Positions 42,316-51,770 of a stretch of DNA of 64,000 nt are shown in pieces. Each line of letters starts with the position of its first letter. Position 1 is the stretch's first letter. Both the position numbers and the translations under genes were made by a program. The stretch covers positions 372,001 to 436,000 of the forward strand of contig CAWESL010000002.1 of assembly GCA_963811705.1 (NCBI GenBank). Direction: 5' to 3'. Under the pieces are notes generated by a model, which had not been told where the DNA came from, made no database searches, and worked only from the letters and a program-made list of their open reading frames with translations. Origin of the DNA: DATJPR01 sp963811705. Lineage in GTDB: Bacteria > Bacteroidota > Ignavibacteria > UBA10030 > UBA6906.

Positions 42316-43431
42316 CTATGGACCCCCCGCGGGCGACTCCCCCGACGGCTCTCCCCGCCCGGAGACTGTTCCCATCAGCATTGCGAGCGGCCTGAGCGGG
42401 ACAATGTGCTCGCACCCGATCTTAATGATCGAAGTAATCGGAACCGCAAGGATCATCCCCCAGACGCCCCAGACCCATCCCCAAAAAATCAACGAGAGCA
42501 GAACCGCCAGCGGACTCAGGTCGAGCGACGAACCCATCCATTTCGGTTCGACAAAATTGCCGATGACGCTGTGGAACACCACCAGGATGCTCACCAGCGC
42601 GACCACAAGCTCCCATGACTGCCCCGCCGCCATGCACGTTACCGCCGGCAACGCGACCGCCAGCAAGGCGCCGAAGTTTGGAATATAGTTGAGGAAGAAT
42701 GTGAGGATGCCGATGAAATACGGGAAATCGACGCCGAAGGCAAGGAGGACAATGACGGTCACGCCGGACACGGCGATGTTGATAATGGTTTTGGTGATCA
42801 GGTACCGGCGCACTTTCGAGTTGATCATCGAAAAGATCTGCGTCAACCGGTAGGAGTCCTCGGTCGAAAATGCGTTGTAGACCTTCGTGGGAAAGTCCTC
42901 ACTCCCGAGAAGAAGGAAAATGAGGAACAAGAAGGTGAGGAACATATTCGCAATAAGATTGATAAACGACCCCGCCCCGGACGCCAGGACTCCGGTGATC
43001 GACGACAGTTGTACGGATTCGGCAAGATCGAGATGAGCTCCGTGTCGCCCGAGCAGGGTCGAAAACGATGAAATCGATGCGTCGAGAGACTGAATAAGCC
43101 GGTTCAGGTTGTCCTGGTATTTCGGGGCCTGAGTCACGATGCTCTGGATCCCGCCTGTCACAATCAACGAGACTCCGCTCAGCGTCGCGCCCACGATCAG
43201 GAGGACGACCACCACACACACCGGCAGCGGAACGCCCTTGCTCCGCAGGAGGATGACCAGGGGCTTGAAGAGTTGCGAGAGGATCATCGCGAACACCAGA
43301 GGCAGGAGGACTTCCATCAGTTCGTAGAGCACGAAGACGAGACCGATCAATGCAAGGAAGGCGAGAAGAACGGTGTTGACTTTCCTGTAGTCGATGCCGG
43401 CACTGAAAAATTCCGTTCCGTTCTGACTCAT
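42316..43431 (-). CDS. AI-2E family transporter (PerM/YdiK-like)
   Basis: 371 residues with about eight membrane segments in the AI-2E (TqsA/PerM) arrangement: paired N-terminal helices (VLLAFLALIGLVFVLYEL; VFAMILSQLFKPLVILL), an extracytoplasmic amphipathic region, and the C-terminal signature FVEPKWMGSSLDLSPLAVLLSL. Family members export small solutes; AI-2 transport is proven for few. ATG 43431 has GGAG nine bases upstream and is preferred over the longer frame starting at 43515. It follows the Fe-S oxidoreductase gene by 19 bases. Confidence 0.9.
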   Translation of the reverse strand: MSQNGTEFFSAGIDYRKVNTVLLAFLALIGLVFVLYELMEVLLPLVFAMILSQLFKPLVILLRSKGVPLPVCVVVVLLIVGATLSGVSLIVTGGIQSIVTQAPKYQDNLNRLIQSLDASISSFSTLLGRHGAHLDLAESVQLSSITGVLASGAGSFINLIANMFLTFLFLIFLLLGSEDFPTKVYNAFSTEDSYRLTQIFSMINSKVRRYLITKTIINIAVSGVTVIVLLAFGVDFPYFIGILTFFLNYIPNFGALLAVALPAVTCMAAGQSWELVVALVSILVVFHSVIGNFVEPKWMGSSLDLSPLAVLLSLIFWGWVWGVWGMILAVPITSIIKIGCEHIVPLRPLAMLMGTVSGRGEPSGESPAGGP

Positions 43432-43450
43432 GGGCGATTCTCCGTGGAGG

Positions 43451-45433
43451 TTATTCCTGCAGCGCTTCGACAACCAATTCCGCGATATCCTTGACTGCGA
43501 CATGGTCCATCGCACCGCGCTCCTTCACGCCGTCCGTGAGCATGGTCATGCAGAACGGACACCCGGTACCGATCACGTCGGGTTGCACAGCGAGCGCCTG
43601 GTCGGTGCGTTCCAGGTTGATGCGCGTCCCTTCGTGCTCCTCCATCCACATGCGCCCACCGCCCGCACCGCAACAGAAGCTGCGCGAACGGGACCGTTCC
43701 ATTTCCACCCTCGTCATCCCGGGGATGCCGTCGATCAGCCCGCGCGGTTCATCATACGTATCATTATACCGCCCGAGGTAGCACGGGTCATGAAACGTCA
43801 GCGTCCGCTCCGCCGACGGCTTGAGTCGCAGCTTACCTTCGCGGACCAGATGTTCCAGGAAGACCGTATGATGCGTTACTTCGAAGTCCCCGCCGAACTG
43901 GCGGTACTCCTTCGCAAGCGACTGCAGGCAGTGCGGACACGTTACAAGGATCTTCTTCACGCCATAGCCGTTCAACGTGGCGATGTTCTCCCCCATCAAT
44001 TGCTGCGCGAGATACTCGTTCCCCATCCTGCGTGCGGGATCGCCGTTGCATTTTTCTTCCGTCCCGAGAATGGCGAAGTCGACGCCTGCGTGTTTCAACA
44101 GCCTTGCGAACGCTTTCGTCACCGATTGATAGCGTGCGTCATAGGAGCCGGCGCATCCAACCCAGAAAAGGTACTCGGCCTTCTTCTTTTCCGCCATGAC
44201 CGGGATATCGAGACCGTTGGCCCAATCGGCCCGGGAAGCATGGGAGAATCCCCACGGCGTAAAATTCCGCTCGAGGTTCGAAAAAGTGACTTTCAGTTCA
44301 TCCGGGAAGCGCGACTCATTCAGGACCAGCCCCTTGCGGAGATCGACGATGGTGTCGAGGTGCTCGATGGTCACCGGGCATTCCTGCATGCACGCCATGC
44401 ACGTGGTGCACGACCAGAGCTCCTGCTCCGTAATGAAACCATCGAGCAGGAGATGCGCGGGTTCCTCCGCCTTGCCGGCCATCGCCATCCGCTCGAACAA
44501 GCGTGCGCGAACGTCGGTCACGATCTTTTTGGGGTTCAGCGCTTTCCCCGTCCCATTCGCCGGACACACCGACGTGCACCGGCCGCATTCGGTGCAGGTG
44601 TAGCCGTCGAGCAACTGCTTCCAGGTCAGGTCTTCGACATCCGTGGCCCCGTATTTCGTGATGCTTTCGTCGGCGAGGTTGATAGGCTTGATCGCCCCCC
44701 GGGGCTCGAGCGATCCGAAATAGACGTTCGGAATCGAGGTAAGGACATGCAGGTGCTTTGACGAAGGAAGATAATTCAGAAACCCCAGGACGACGACAAT
44801 GTGGGCCCAGAAGAAGACCCAGAAGAAAGTGGCCGCTCCCGTGCTCCCCGGCACTCCGAAGAGCGGAGCAATCATCGCCGACAGGATGTGGCCGGCGTTT
44901 TGCACCGCCTGCGGATCGTACGCCGCCCTTGCGGCGTTCTGACCGAGCATGGTCAGCATCACCAGGAGAATGAGCGAAAGAATGATCAGGGCGTCGACCC
45001 GGGCGTGTCCCTCGACGTCGAGCCGGGGAGGCGGAAACGCGATGCGCCGCGCAAGCGACACCAGGACGACGATCAACACGATGACGCCGATGCAGTCTTC
45101 AAGCGCCAGGAGCGGGAGATAGAGCGGTCCGAGAAAGGAGAAGGAGAAACCCGGTGAGAATCCCTCGCCGATCGATTCGGCGATGGCGGCAAGCAATATG
45201 ACAAATCCCCAGAAGATGAAAAAGTGCAGCAGGCCCGCCAGCGGTTCACGCAGCAGTTTCGTCTGTCCGAACGCGATGCGGAAAACCCGGCCCAGCCGCA
45301 GGAGCGGCCGGTCGAACCGGTCAACCGCTTTCCCCAGTGCCAGACCGCCGAGCAGACGCCGCACGCGGAAGACGAAGTACGTCAGTGACGCGAGAAGAAC
45401 GACAGCGAAGAGAATCGGTTGCATCATTGCCAT
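43451..45433 (-). CDS. Membrane-bound Fe-S oxidoreductase, HdrD/ETF-associated type
   Basis: 660 residues. The N-terminal 240 residues are a nitrate-reductase-gamma-like domain with five helices; His70 (LLHFFIFWGF) and His211 are candidate haem ligands. Two [4Fe-4S] clusters follow: Cys280, 283, 286, 290 (CTECGRCTSVC) and CTTCMACMQEC. Two cysteine-rich CCG domains close the protein: the first reads EKCNGDPARRMG (Asn for the second Cys), and the second is complete (FCCGAGGGRMW; GTGCPFCM). Such proteins pass electrons between a soluble donor, often ETF, and the quinone pool. No ETF or acyl-CoA dehydrogenase gene is adjacent, so the donor is unknown. Confidence 0.9.
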   Translation of the reverse strand: MAMMQPILFAVVLLASLTYFVFRVRRLLGGLALGKAVDRFDRPLLRLGRVFRIAFGQTKLLREPLAGLLHFFIFWGFVILLAAIAESIGEGFSPGFSFSFLGPLYLPLLALEDCIGVIVLIVVLVSLARRIAFPPPRLDVEGHARVDALIILSLILLVMLTMLGQNAARAAYDPQAVQNAGHILSAMIAPLFGVPGSTGAATFFWVFFWAHIVVVLGFLNYLPSSKHLHVLTSIPNVYFGSLEPRGAIKPINLADESITKYGATDVEDLTWKQLLDGYTCTECGRCTSVCPANGTGKALNPKKIVTDVRARLFERMAMAGKAEEPAHLLLDGFITEQELWSCTTCMACMQECPVTIEHLDTIVDLRKGLVLNESRFPDELKVTFSNLERNFTPWGFSHASRADWANGLDIPVMAEKKKAEYLFWVGCAGSYDARYQSVTKAFARLLKHAGVDFAILGTEEKCNGDPARRMGNEYLAQQLMGENIATLNGYGVKKILVTCPHCLQSLAKEYRQFGGDFEVTHHTVFLEHLVREGKLRLKPSAERTLTFHDPCYLGRYNDTYDEPRGLIDGIPGMTRVEMERSRSRSFCCGAGGGRMWMEEHEGTRINLERTDQALAVQPDVIGTGCPFCMTMLTDGVKERGAMDHVAVKDIAELVVEALQE

Positions 45434-45509
45434 AAGGGCACCGTCAACGGTTGGATCACGGGGATGGGGAAGAAACGGATGAAATCAGGTGAGCGCACGC
45501 GTTTGGGCT

Positions 45510-46409
45510 TCAGGCCACGCGCATATCTCCTTCGAGGACGGTGACCGCCCGCCCTCCGATCGTGACGGCCGTTACGCGATCGTTATCCACGTTCAGCCGC
45601 ACGGTTACTCTCCCCTTCCGCCCGATCGGGTCACCCTGTTCGCCAGTCAGAACGATCACCGGGCCCGTTTCCTGGATGAGCCCCCGTTCGAACAAATAGG
45701 CCCCGAGCGGGCCGTTTGCCGAACCGGTCACCGGGTCTTCGACAATTCCCACGGTGGGAGCGAAATACCTGGAGTGAAAGGCCGACGTCCGGTCGACGGT
45801 TTCCGTCGTGAACACACAGAGCCCATCGATCCCGCGGTTGGCGAGGAACTGGGTCATCGCGAGAAAGTTCGGCTTCATGGCAAAGATCGTGTGCAACCGG
45901 CGAATCGGAACATACAGATTGCCTGCGCTGACGATCGGGATATGATTGTCGAACTCTTCGATCTGGATGTTCAGGATCCGCATGACATCGAGCTTATGAT
46001 GCCCCGCGCGGCTGAACTCCGGGACGGGAAGGCCGAGAAAGACATCGATCCCGTCCGCCCGCTTGTCGACCTGGACAGGAAGAATGCCGGACTTCGTCTC
46101 GAGCTGGAATTTGTAGCTCCCCGTTCCCGACATTCCCAGCATCTTCTCTTCTGCCAGCGCGTGGAAACTCGCAATGGTTGCGTGCCCGCAAAGCGGAACT
46201 TCCGCAGACGGTGTGAACCACCGGATCCGCACCTGCGCGTCCGGGGTTTCCGGTGGAAGGACGAACGCAGTTTCGGACGCCCTGACTTCGAACGCGATCC
46301 GCTGCATCTGTTGATCCGTGAGACCGTCGGCCTTCACCACGACCCCCGCAGGGTTCCCGGTGAGAGGTACGTCGGTAAACGCGTCGATATGTTTCAGGCG
46401 AATGTTCAT
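45510..46409 (-). CDS. PhzF family isomerase
   Basis: 299 residues with the PhzF diaminopimelate-epimerase-like double fold. FTDVPLTGNPAGVVV and the catalytic Glu46 in RASETAFVL are present, as are LCGHATIASFHALAE and the second-half DPVTGSANGPLGAYL. The family includes phenazine-pathway isomerases, but most members have no known substrate and no phenazine genes are present. ATG 46409 overlaps the upstream stop by ATGA and marks the start of the fold. Confidence 0.93.
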   Translation of the reverse strand: MNIRLKHIDAFTDVPLTGNPAGVVVKADGLTDQQMQRIAFEVRASETAFVLPPETPDAQVRIRWFTPSAEVPLCGHATIASFHALAEEKMLGMSGTGSYKFQLETKSGILPVQVDKRADGIDVFLGLPVPEFSRAGHHKLDVMRILNIQIEEFDNHIPIVSAGNLYVPIRRLHTIFAMKPNFLAMTQFLANRGIDGLCVFTTETVDRTSAFHSRYFAPTVGIVEDPVTGSANGPLGAYLFERGLIQETGPVIVLTGEQGDPIGRKGRVTVRLNVDNDRVTAVTIGGRAVTVLEGDMRVA

Positions 46410-47275
46410 GGTGCGGGATAGGGGTCGCGGGATATGCCAAGGGGAATCGCCATCAGCGTCCGTCGTTCGCGAACGCAATACAGTGTATCCCGGTGGACAA
46501 AGAACGGATCCGGGATAAGCCGGGATGTGTCGTCGTCCAGCACACGCCGCAGCATTGTCCGGCCGGACGCGGTATCGATCAACTGCAATGAATGCCGGAA
46601 TCGTGGGTCGGATTGAAGAGTGATCGGCCTGCGCTCATGCAGGGAAATTGCCACGCGGTTGCGGCGGGCAAAGGCAAGAATCGGGCCTTCGCATTCCAGG
46701 CCGGCAAGGGAGGGGGCGATCTGCTTCAGGAGTTCGTCGTTTCCGGTGCGGACCTCTTCCACCGGAACGGGGAACTCGACCGCGTCCTCTAACGACGGGA
46801 ACTCCTGTGCACTTTGGCGATCGAGAGCTCCGAGCGTCTCACCGGTCATGGGAGACACCTCGAGATACTCCTCTCCGGATGATGCGAAAGAATGCCCGAC
46901 AAGGTTTTTTCCGTTCGTTCCCTGGACCACGAGATCCGGTCGTTCCCATTTTTTCGATCCATCGGAGAGATCGATCGCAATGATGCCCCGATGAATCGGA
47001 AGGTCGGGACTCGAAAATCCGTGAAGGAGGAGCGTATCGTTGAATATCGCGGTGATCCCGATCCACCACCGATCTCCGTAGTCTCCCTTCCTCCAGACTT
47101 CTTCTCCATTCCTCATCTTCAGACAGAAGAACGTCGCTTGCCGTGCTTCGGGGTCCCGGTCTTCGCCCAGGAGGAGCATCTCACTGGCGACACGAACATG
47201 CCACAAAAATCCGCCCGTCGTATATTCCCAAAGAGGTTCGATCCTGTCCCTTCCAAAAAGATCGAATAGACGCAC
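46406..47275 (-). CDS. Uncharacterised beta-propeller-like protein (possibly DUF4905)
   Basis: About 289 residues, soluble, no signal peptide. Repeated blade-like segments such as GFLWHVRVASEMLLLGEDRD, ATFFCLKMRNGEEVWRKG and HRGIIAIDLSDGSKKWERPD suggest a PQQ/propeller-like fold. WWIGITAIFNDTLLLHGFSSPDLP resembles what I remember of Bacteroidota DUF4905 proteins, but I cannot confirm this. GTG 47275 is chosen because GGGAGAGG lies just before it; a TTG at 47296 is an alternative. It is coupled to the PhzF-like gene. Function unknown. Confidence 0.7.
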   Translation of the reverse strand: MRLFDLFGRDRIEPLWEYTTGGFLWHVRVASEMLLLGEDRDPEARQATFFCLKMRNGEEVWRKGDYGDRWWIGITAIFNDTLLLHGFSSPDLPIHRGIIAIDLSDGSKKWERPDLVVQGTNGKNLVGHSFASSGEEYLEVSPMTGETLGALDRQSAQEFPSLEDAVEFPVPVEEVRTGNDELLKQIAPSLAGLECEGPILAFARRNRVAISLHERRPITLQSDPRFRHSLQLIDTASGRTMLRRVLDDDTSRLIPDPFFVHRDTLYCVRERRTLMAIPLGISRDPYPAP

Positions 47276-47395
47276 TCGCCCTCTCCCGATTCGCAAGAAT
47301 TAGAAGACAAGATAAGAATGAAGGAGAGAAAGGTCAATGTTTAAGATCGATTCCCAATGGGCGATGGAGAACGAAAATGGGGGAATTCGGAATGG

Positions 47396-48013
47396 CTACG
47401 ATGCCTTGGGAACGGCCTCGTTTCTTATCAACTCGAGCATGGCTTTCGCGGCCCGTCCCCGGTGGCTGATGGAATTCTTGGTTTCTGCGTCCAACTCGGC
47501 ATACGTCTGTGTTAACCCTGCGGGTACAAAAATCGGGTCGTAGCCGAAGCCGTTCGGCCCCCGCGGCTCTTCGGTAAGCACGCCCTGACAAACGCCTTCG
47601 GAGATCAGCGGGGGCTGGATCCATCCGACAAGCGCGAGAACGCAGCGGAACTGCGCTCCCCTTCTGCGTGAAGGCACCCCACGCATATCGGCGAGGAGTT
47701 TCTCGACATTGTCGTGATAGGTCGCGCCGGGACCCGCATACCGGGCAGAGTACACACCCGGCGCTTTGTCGAGATAAAATACTTCGAGGCCAGTATCATC
47801 AGCCAGCGACGGGATGCCCGTTACGCGGAAGACCTCCCGGGCTTTCTTCAGTGCATTTTCTTCAAGCGTCTCTCCGTCTTCCTCGATCTCTCCCACCTGC
47901 GGAAATTCATCCAGGCTGGTCAGTTCGATCTCCAGACCGGAAAGGATCTTCCGAAACTCCGCCGTCTTGTCCTTATTATGCGTGGCAAGAACTATCCGTT
48001 GCAGCGAATTCAT
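47396..48013 (-). CDS. rdgB: XTP/dITP diphosphatase (RdgB/HAM1)
   Basis: 205 residues. It shows VLATHNKDKTAEFRKIL, EEDGETLEENALKKA, SLADDTGLEVFYLDKAPGVYS and ARYAG, and FGYDPIFVPAGLTQTYAEL, NSISHRGRAAKAM, all RdgB/HAM1 landmarks. It hydrolyses deaminated purine triphosphates to keep dITP and XTP out of DNA. With mutT elsewhere in the window it forms part of nucleotide-pool cleaning. Confidence 0.97.
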   Translation of the reverse strand: MNSLQRIVLATHNKDKTAEFRKILSGLEIELTSLDEFPQVGEIEEDGETLEENALKKAREVFRVTGIPSLADDTGLEVFYLDKAPGVYSARYAGPGATYHDNVEKLLADMRGVPSRRRGAQFRCVLALVGWIQPPLISEGVCQGVLTEEPRGPNGFGYDPIFVPAGLTQTYAELDAETKNSISHRGRAAKAMLELIRNEAVPKAS

Positions 48014-48043
48014 CAGTGCGTTTCCCTCCCTCTTCCCGCATCA

Positions 48044-48319
48044 TCATGGCACCGGCTCATGAGGCGAACTCGAGCGCGGGAAAAATTTATAATAGAGATT
48101 TACCATTGCCCCGATCGCGGTCAGCGAATTCAGAACCGAAAAGACAGTGTCGTCCCGCCCCACGGCGTAGATGATCAGGCAGATGCTCCCGACAGCGGAA
48201 AGAATCAGAAACAACGTATTGGCCCCGCATCTTCCTGCGCGGATGGTTTCGATGGTTTGCGGGAGCCAGCAGACAGCGACCAGAAAAAGCCCCAGGTAAC
48301 CGATAAGGGAATACGTCAT
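48044..48319 (-). CDS. SemiSWEET-like PQ-loop small transporter
   Basis: 91 residues with three hydrophobic helices. The Pro20-Gln21 pair in VAVCWLPQTIETIRAG matches the PQ motif of SemiSWEET sugar transporters, which work as dimers, and the third helix ends NSLTAIGAMVNLYYKF with the typical Asn. Sugar transport is inferred; a lipid-A-synthase-N-like small membrane protein is the main alternative. ATG 48319 starts the first helix. It lies 11 bases after radA. Confidence 0.75.
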   Translation of the reverse strand: MTYSLIGYLGLFLVAVCWLPQTIETIRAGRCGANTLFLILSAVGSICLIIYAVGRDDTVFSVLNSLTAIGAMVNLYYKFFPRSSSPHEPVP

Positions 48320-48330
48320 AGTATGACCAC

Positions 48331-49713
48331 TCAATTCTCGAGGGAAGAACGAAGAAGGGTGGCGATCGCCTCATCGACCGTCTCCACTTCATGGACCGCG
48401 GCGTTCGACTCCGGTTTCGCGATGCGGCCGTTTCCTCGCGGGGTCACGATGTTCTTGAACCCGAGCTTCACCGCTTCGGACACGCGCCGCTCGATCTGGT
48501 TCACCGTTCTGATCTCGCCGCCCAGGCCGACTTCGCCGATGACGACGGCGTCGCGGTCCACCGGTACGTCACGGAGACTCGAGACGATGGAAACAGCCAT
48601 TCCCAGGTCTGCTGCCGGCTCATCCAACTTGACGCCGCCCGCCACGTTGACGAAGACATCGTATTGTCCGACATGCACCCCGACACGTTTCTCCAGCACT
48701 GCGAGCAACATCTGGAGCCGGCGGGAATCAAAACCCGTTGCCGTCCGCTGCGGCACGCCATAGCTTGTGGGCGCGACAAGCGCCTGCACTTCGACGAGCA
48801 GCGGTCGCGTGCCTTCGAGGCTGGCGACGACCGTCGAGCCCGACGTTTCCGGCCGTCGTTCCGCGAGGAAAACTTCTGACGGATTGGTCACTTCGCGCAG
48901 GCCGCGGTCGTGCATCTCGAAGATTCCGATTTCATTTGTGGAACCGAACCGGTTCTTCATCGCGCGCAGGATCCGGTATGCATGATGGCGCTCGCCCTCG
49001 AATTGAATCACGGTATCGACCATGTGCTCGACGACCCGGGGTCCTGCGATGGCGCCTTCTTTGGTGACATGGCCGACGAGGAACACCGGCATTTCTTTCC
49101 CCTTCGCCAGCCGCATGAAGCGCGCGGTGGACTCGCGGACCTGGCTCACCGTTCCAGGGGCGCTCTCGAGATCGGGGCGGAACATCGTCTGGATCGAGTC
49201 GACGACAACGATATCCGGATTGGTTTTCTCGATGAGGGCTTCGATAATCTCGATGTTTGTCTCCGCAAGGAGGTACATCCGGTCGGAGGGAGGTCGCTCG
49301 AGCCGCATCGCCCGCATTTTGATCTGACTGACGGACTCTTCACCGGTAATATAGAGAATGAGATGCTTGTCGAGCGACGCCGCCATCTGCATCATGAGCG
49401 TCGACTTGCCGATGCCCGGATCGCCGCCGATGAGAATCAGCGATCCCGGCACGATGCCGCCGCCCAGGACACGATCGAACTCCGGAATCCCGACAGGGAT
49501 GCGCGACTCCGGCGAGAACTCCACTTCAGCGATCGAGACCGGCGCCACGGCGTTTCGCACGCTCACGCCTCCGGCTCGCTTCGCATTCTTCGGTGGGGCG
49601 CTGACCTCTTCGACAAAGGTGTTCCAGCCGCCGCAATTGGAACACTTCCCGGCCCAACGCGCAGATTCATAGCCGCACGCCTGGCATACATATGTTGACC
49701 GTGTTTTGCTCAT
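48331..49713 (-). CDS. radA: DNA repair protein RadA (Sms)
   Basis: 460 residues. The zinc finger uses Cys10, Cys13, Cys27 and Cys30 (CQAC ... CSNC). The RecA-like domain has Walker A GGDPGIGKSTLMMQ and the RadA-specific MKNRFGSTNEIGIFEM. The C-terminal Lon-like domain has DLGMAVSIVSSLRD and IGEVGLGGEIRTV. RadA drives branch migration of recombination intermediates. ATG 49713 is preferred to a start 12 codons upstream. It is divergent from the M1 peptidase. Confidence 0.96.
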   Translation of the reverse strand: MSKTRSTYVCQACGYESARWAGKCSNCGGWNTFVEEVSAPPKNAKRAGGVSVRNAVAPVSIAEVEFSPESRIPVGIPEFDRVLGGGIVPGSLILIGGDPGIGKSTLMMQMAASLDKHLILYITGEESVSQIKMRAMRLERPPSDRMYLLAETNIEIIEALIEKTNPDIVVVDSIQTMFRPDLESAPGTVSQVRESTARFMRLAKGKEMPVFLVGHVTKEGAIAGPRVVEHMVDTVIQFEGERHHAYRILRAMKNRFGSTNEIGIFEMHDRGLREVTNPSEVFLAERRPETSGSTVVASLEGTRPLLVEVQALVAPTSYGVPQRTATGFDSRRLQMLLAVLEKRVGVHVGQYDVFVNVAGGVKLDEPAADLGMAVSIVSSLRDVPVDRDAVVIGEVGLGGEIRTVNQIERRVSEAVKLGFKNIVTPRGNGRIAKPESNAAVHEVETVDEAIATLLRSSLEN

Positions 49714-49784
49714 GTCTTTGAAGATAGCAGGTGTGGAAGTGATATTCAATTTGCTGATCTTCTTCGCTCTCGCTATCTTACTTC

Positions 49785-51770
49785 ATGCCGAAGACCGCCA
49801 CCATGGTAGTTCTTTCCTTCCTGGCCGCAAACGCATTCGCCCAGGCAACGGATCAACCTTGGCTGGAGAAAGAAGCGCTCATCGATCGCGAACGCTCCGC
49901 CTATGAACGGCTCCACGACCCGACGCTCGCATCCGCAGCTTCACCGGAAATCGACGTTACCTACTACTTCTTGAACCTGACCGTTTCGACCTCTCCAGCG
50001 GCCAACCTCTTGTCAGGCGATGTTCTCATCAAGGCGTTCAACCGATCCGACAGCCTTTCTTCCATCGTCCTCGACCTGATGAATACCATGACCGTCGATT
50101 CCGTCACAGTCGGCGGAGCGCGGACATCGTTCAGCCAGCAGCCGAAGACACTAACGATCGCGCTTGACAGGACATATCACCGGGACGAGATCATTGCCGT
50201 CCGGGTCATTTATCACGGTGTGCCGCTCGCGACGGGCTTCGGGAGCTTCTACTTTTCGAACCACAACGGGACGCCATGGGTCTGGTCACTCAGCGAACCG
50301 TATGGCTCCCGTGATTGGTGGCCGTGCAAGGACCACCCGCACGACAAGGCAGATTCCTCGGACGTATGGATCACGTGCGACAGCCGGTTCAAAGCCGGAT
50401 CCAACGGTAAACTTATTGCGATCATCGACAATGGGAACGGCACACACACCTATCGGTGGTCGGAGCGTTATCCGATTGCCAGCTATCTTATCTCGATCGC
50501 TGTAACCAATTATGCCGAATTCACCAATTGGTTTCGCTATACCGCGACGGACTCGATGCCCGTCGTCAACTATGTCCTCCCCGAGCTCCTTCCGTACGCC
50601 CAGCAGTCTCTGCTTGTGGCGGTCGACGCTTTGGGAATCTTCTCCAACGCATACGGACTCTACCCATTTATCAAAGAAAAGTACGGCCACGCGTCGATGG
50701 GGTCGGGAGGCGCGATGGAACATCAGACGATGACCTCGACGACGAATTTCGCCGAATATACCGTGGCCCACGAACTGTCGCATCAATGGTTCGGCGACAT
50801 GATCACGTGCGCGAGCTGGGTCGATCTCTGGTTGAACGAGGGTTTCGCCTCGTACAGCGAGGCGCTCTACGCGGAGCGCAACTATGGCGAGCCGACGTAT
50901 GCGGGATACATGCGGCATTTCCTGGATGGCGCAAAAGGTGCCGTCGGTCCGCTGCGCAATCCCGACACGTCCAGCGTTCCGGTGCTGTTTGCGGTGAAAA
51001 ACGTCTACGATAAAGGAGCATCCGTTCTCCACATGTTGCGTCATGTTGTCGGCGACAGCATGTTCTTCGCATGCCTGCGGGGGTATGCCGCGGATCCGCG
51101 CCTCCGCTACAGCACGGCGACCACCGCCGATTTCCAGGCGGACTGCGAGCGTGTCACCGGGAGTACGCTCGGCTATTTCTTCGACGAATGGACCAACGGG
51201 ACGGGCTATCCCTCCTACACGTATGCCTGGCAGACCGCGGGGCATGCGACGGAGTGGATCCTGAGCCTGCATATCAACCAGACGAATGCCGCCGGCGGCG
51301 AGACGCTCTTCCGGATGCCTCTCGATGTGCAGGTCCGCGGAACCGGTTGGGACACGGCTCTGGTGGTAAGCAACGGGCAGTCCTCGCAGGATTACACCTT
51401 CACGCTTTCTCATCACCCTGTCGACGTCCGTCTTGATCCCGGGGGATGGATCCTTGCCGACACGAAGAACCTGAATGACGGGACGCTGCCCTCGACATTT
51501 CGCCTGTACCAGAATTATCCCAACCCGTTCAACCCCGGGACAACGATCAGCTTCGACCTTCCCGAGCGGTCGAACATCAGTCTCGTCGTGTACAACATCC
51601 TCGGCGAAGAGATGAGGCGCCTCTACCTGGGTCGAGTTGAAGCGGGCCATCACGAGATTCCGTGGGACGGGAAGAAGAATGATGGCAATATTGCACCGAG
51701 CGGCATTTACCTGTGCGAGCTCGCCACGGGTACCCAGCGGACCGCCATCAAACTTGTGATCGTCCGATGA
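49785..51770 (+). CDS. Secreted M1 family aminopeptidase with T9SS sorting domain
   Basis: 661 residues. A short signal peptide (ending ANAFAQ) precedes an N-terminal beta domain (about 50-250). The catalytic gluzincin domain has the exopeptidase motif GSGGAMEHQTM and zinc site HELSHQW with the third ligand Glu in LWLNEGFASYSE. The last about 85 residues carry LYQNYPNPFNPGTTIS and end RTAIKLVIVR, a type A T9SS domain. It would release N-terminal residues from peptides at the cell surface. A TTGCTG/TATCTT promoter pair ends six bases before the ATG, so the message may be leaderless. It is coupled to the next gene by ATGA. Confidence 0.92.
   Translation: MPKTATMVVLSFLAANAFAQATDQPWLEKEALIDRERSAYERLHDPTLASAASPEIDVTYYFLNLTVSTSPAANLLSGDVLIKAFNRSDSLSSIVLDLMNTMTVDSVTVGGARTSFSQQPKTLTIALDRTYHRDEIIAVRVIYHGVPLATGFGSFYFSNHNGTPWVWSLSEPYGSRDWWPCKDHPHDKADSSDVWITCDSRFKAGSNGKLIAIIDNGNGTHTYRWSERYPIASYLISIAVTNYAEFTNWFRYTATDSMPVVNYVLPELLPYAQQSLLVAVDALGIFSNAYGLYPFIKEKYGHASMGSGGAMEHQTMTSTTNFAEYTVAHELSHQWFGDMITCASWVDLWLNEGFASYSEALYAERNYGEPTYAGYMRHFLDGAKGAVGPLRNPDTSSVPVLFAVKNVYDKGASVLHMLRHVVGDSMFFACLRGYAADPRLRYSTATTADFQADCERVTGSTLGYFFDEWTNGTGYPSYTYAWQTAGHATEWILSLHINQTNAAGGETLFRMPLDVQVRGTGWDTALVVSNGQSSQDYTFTLSHHPVDVRLDPGGWILADTKNLNDGTLPSTFRLYQNYPNPFNPGTTISFDLPERSNISLVVYNILGEEMRRLYLGRVEAGHHEIPWDGKKNDGNIAPSGIYLCELATGTQRTAIKLVIVR

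Noticed and set aside
45510..46409. Phenazine biosynthesis locus
   Set aside because: Only a PhzF-fold protein is present; no other phenazine genes are seen.
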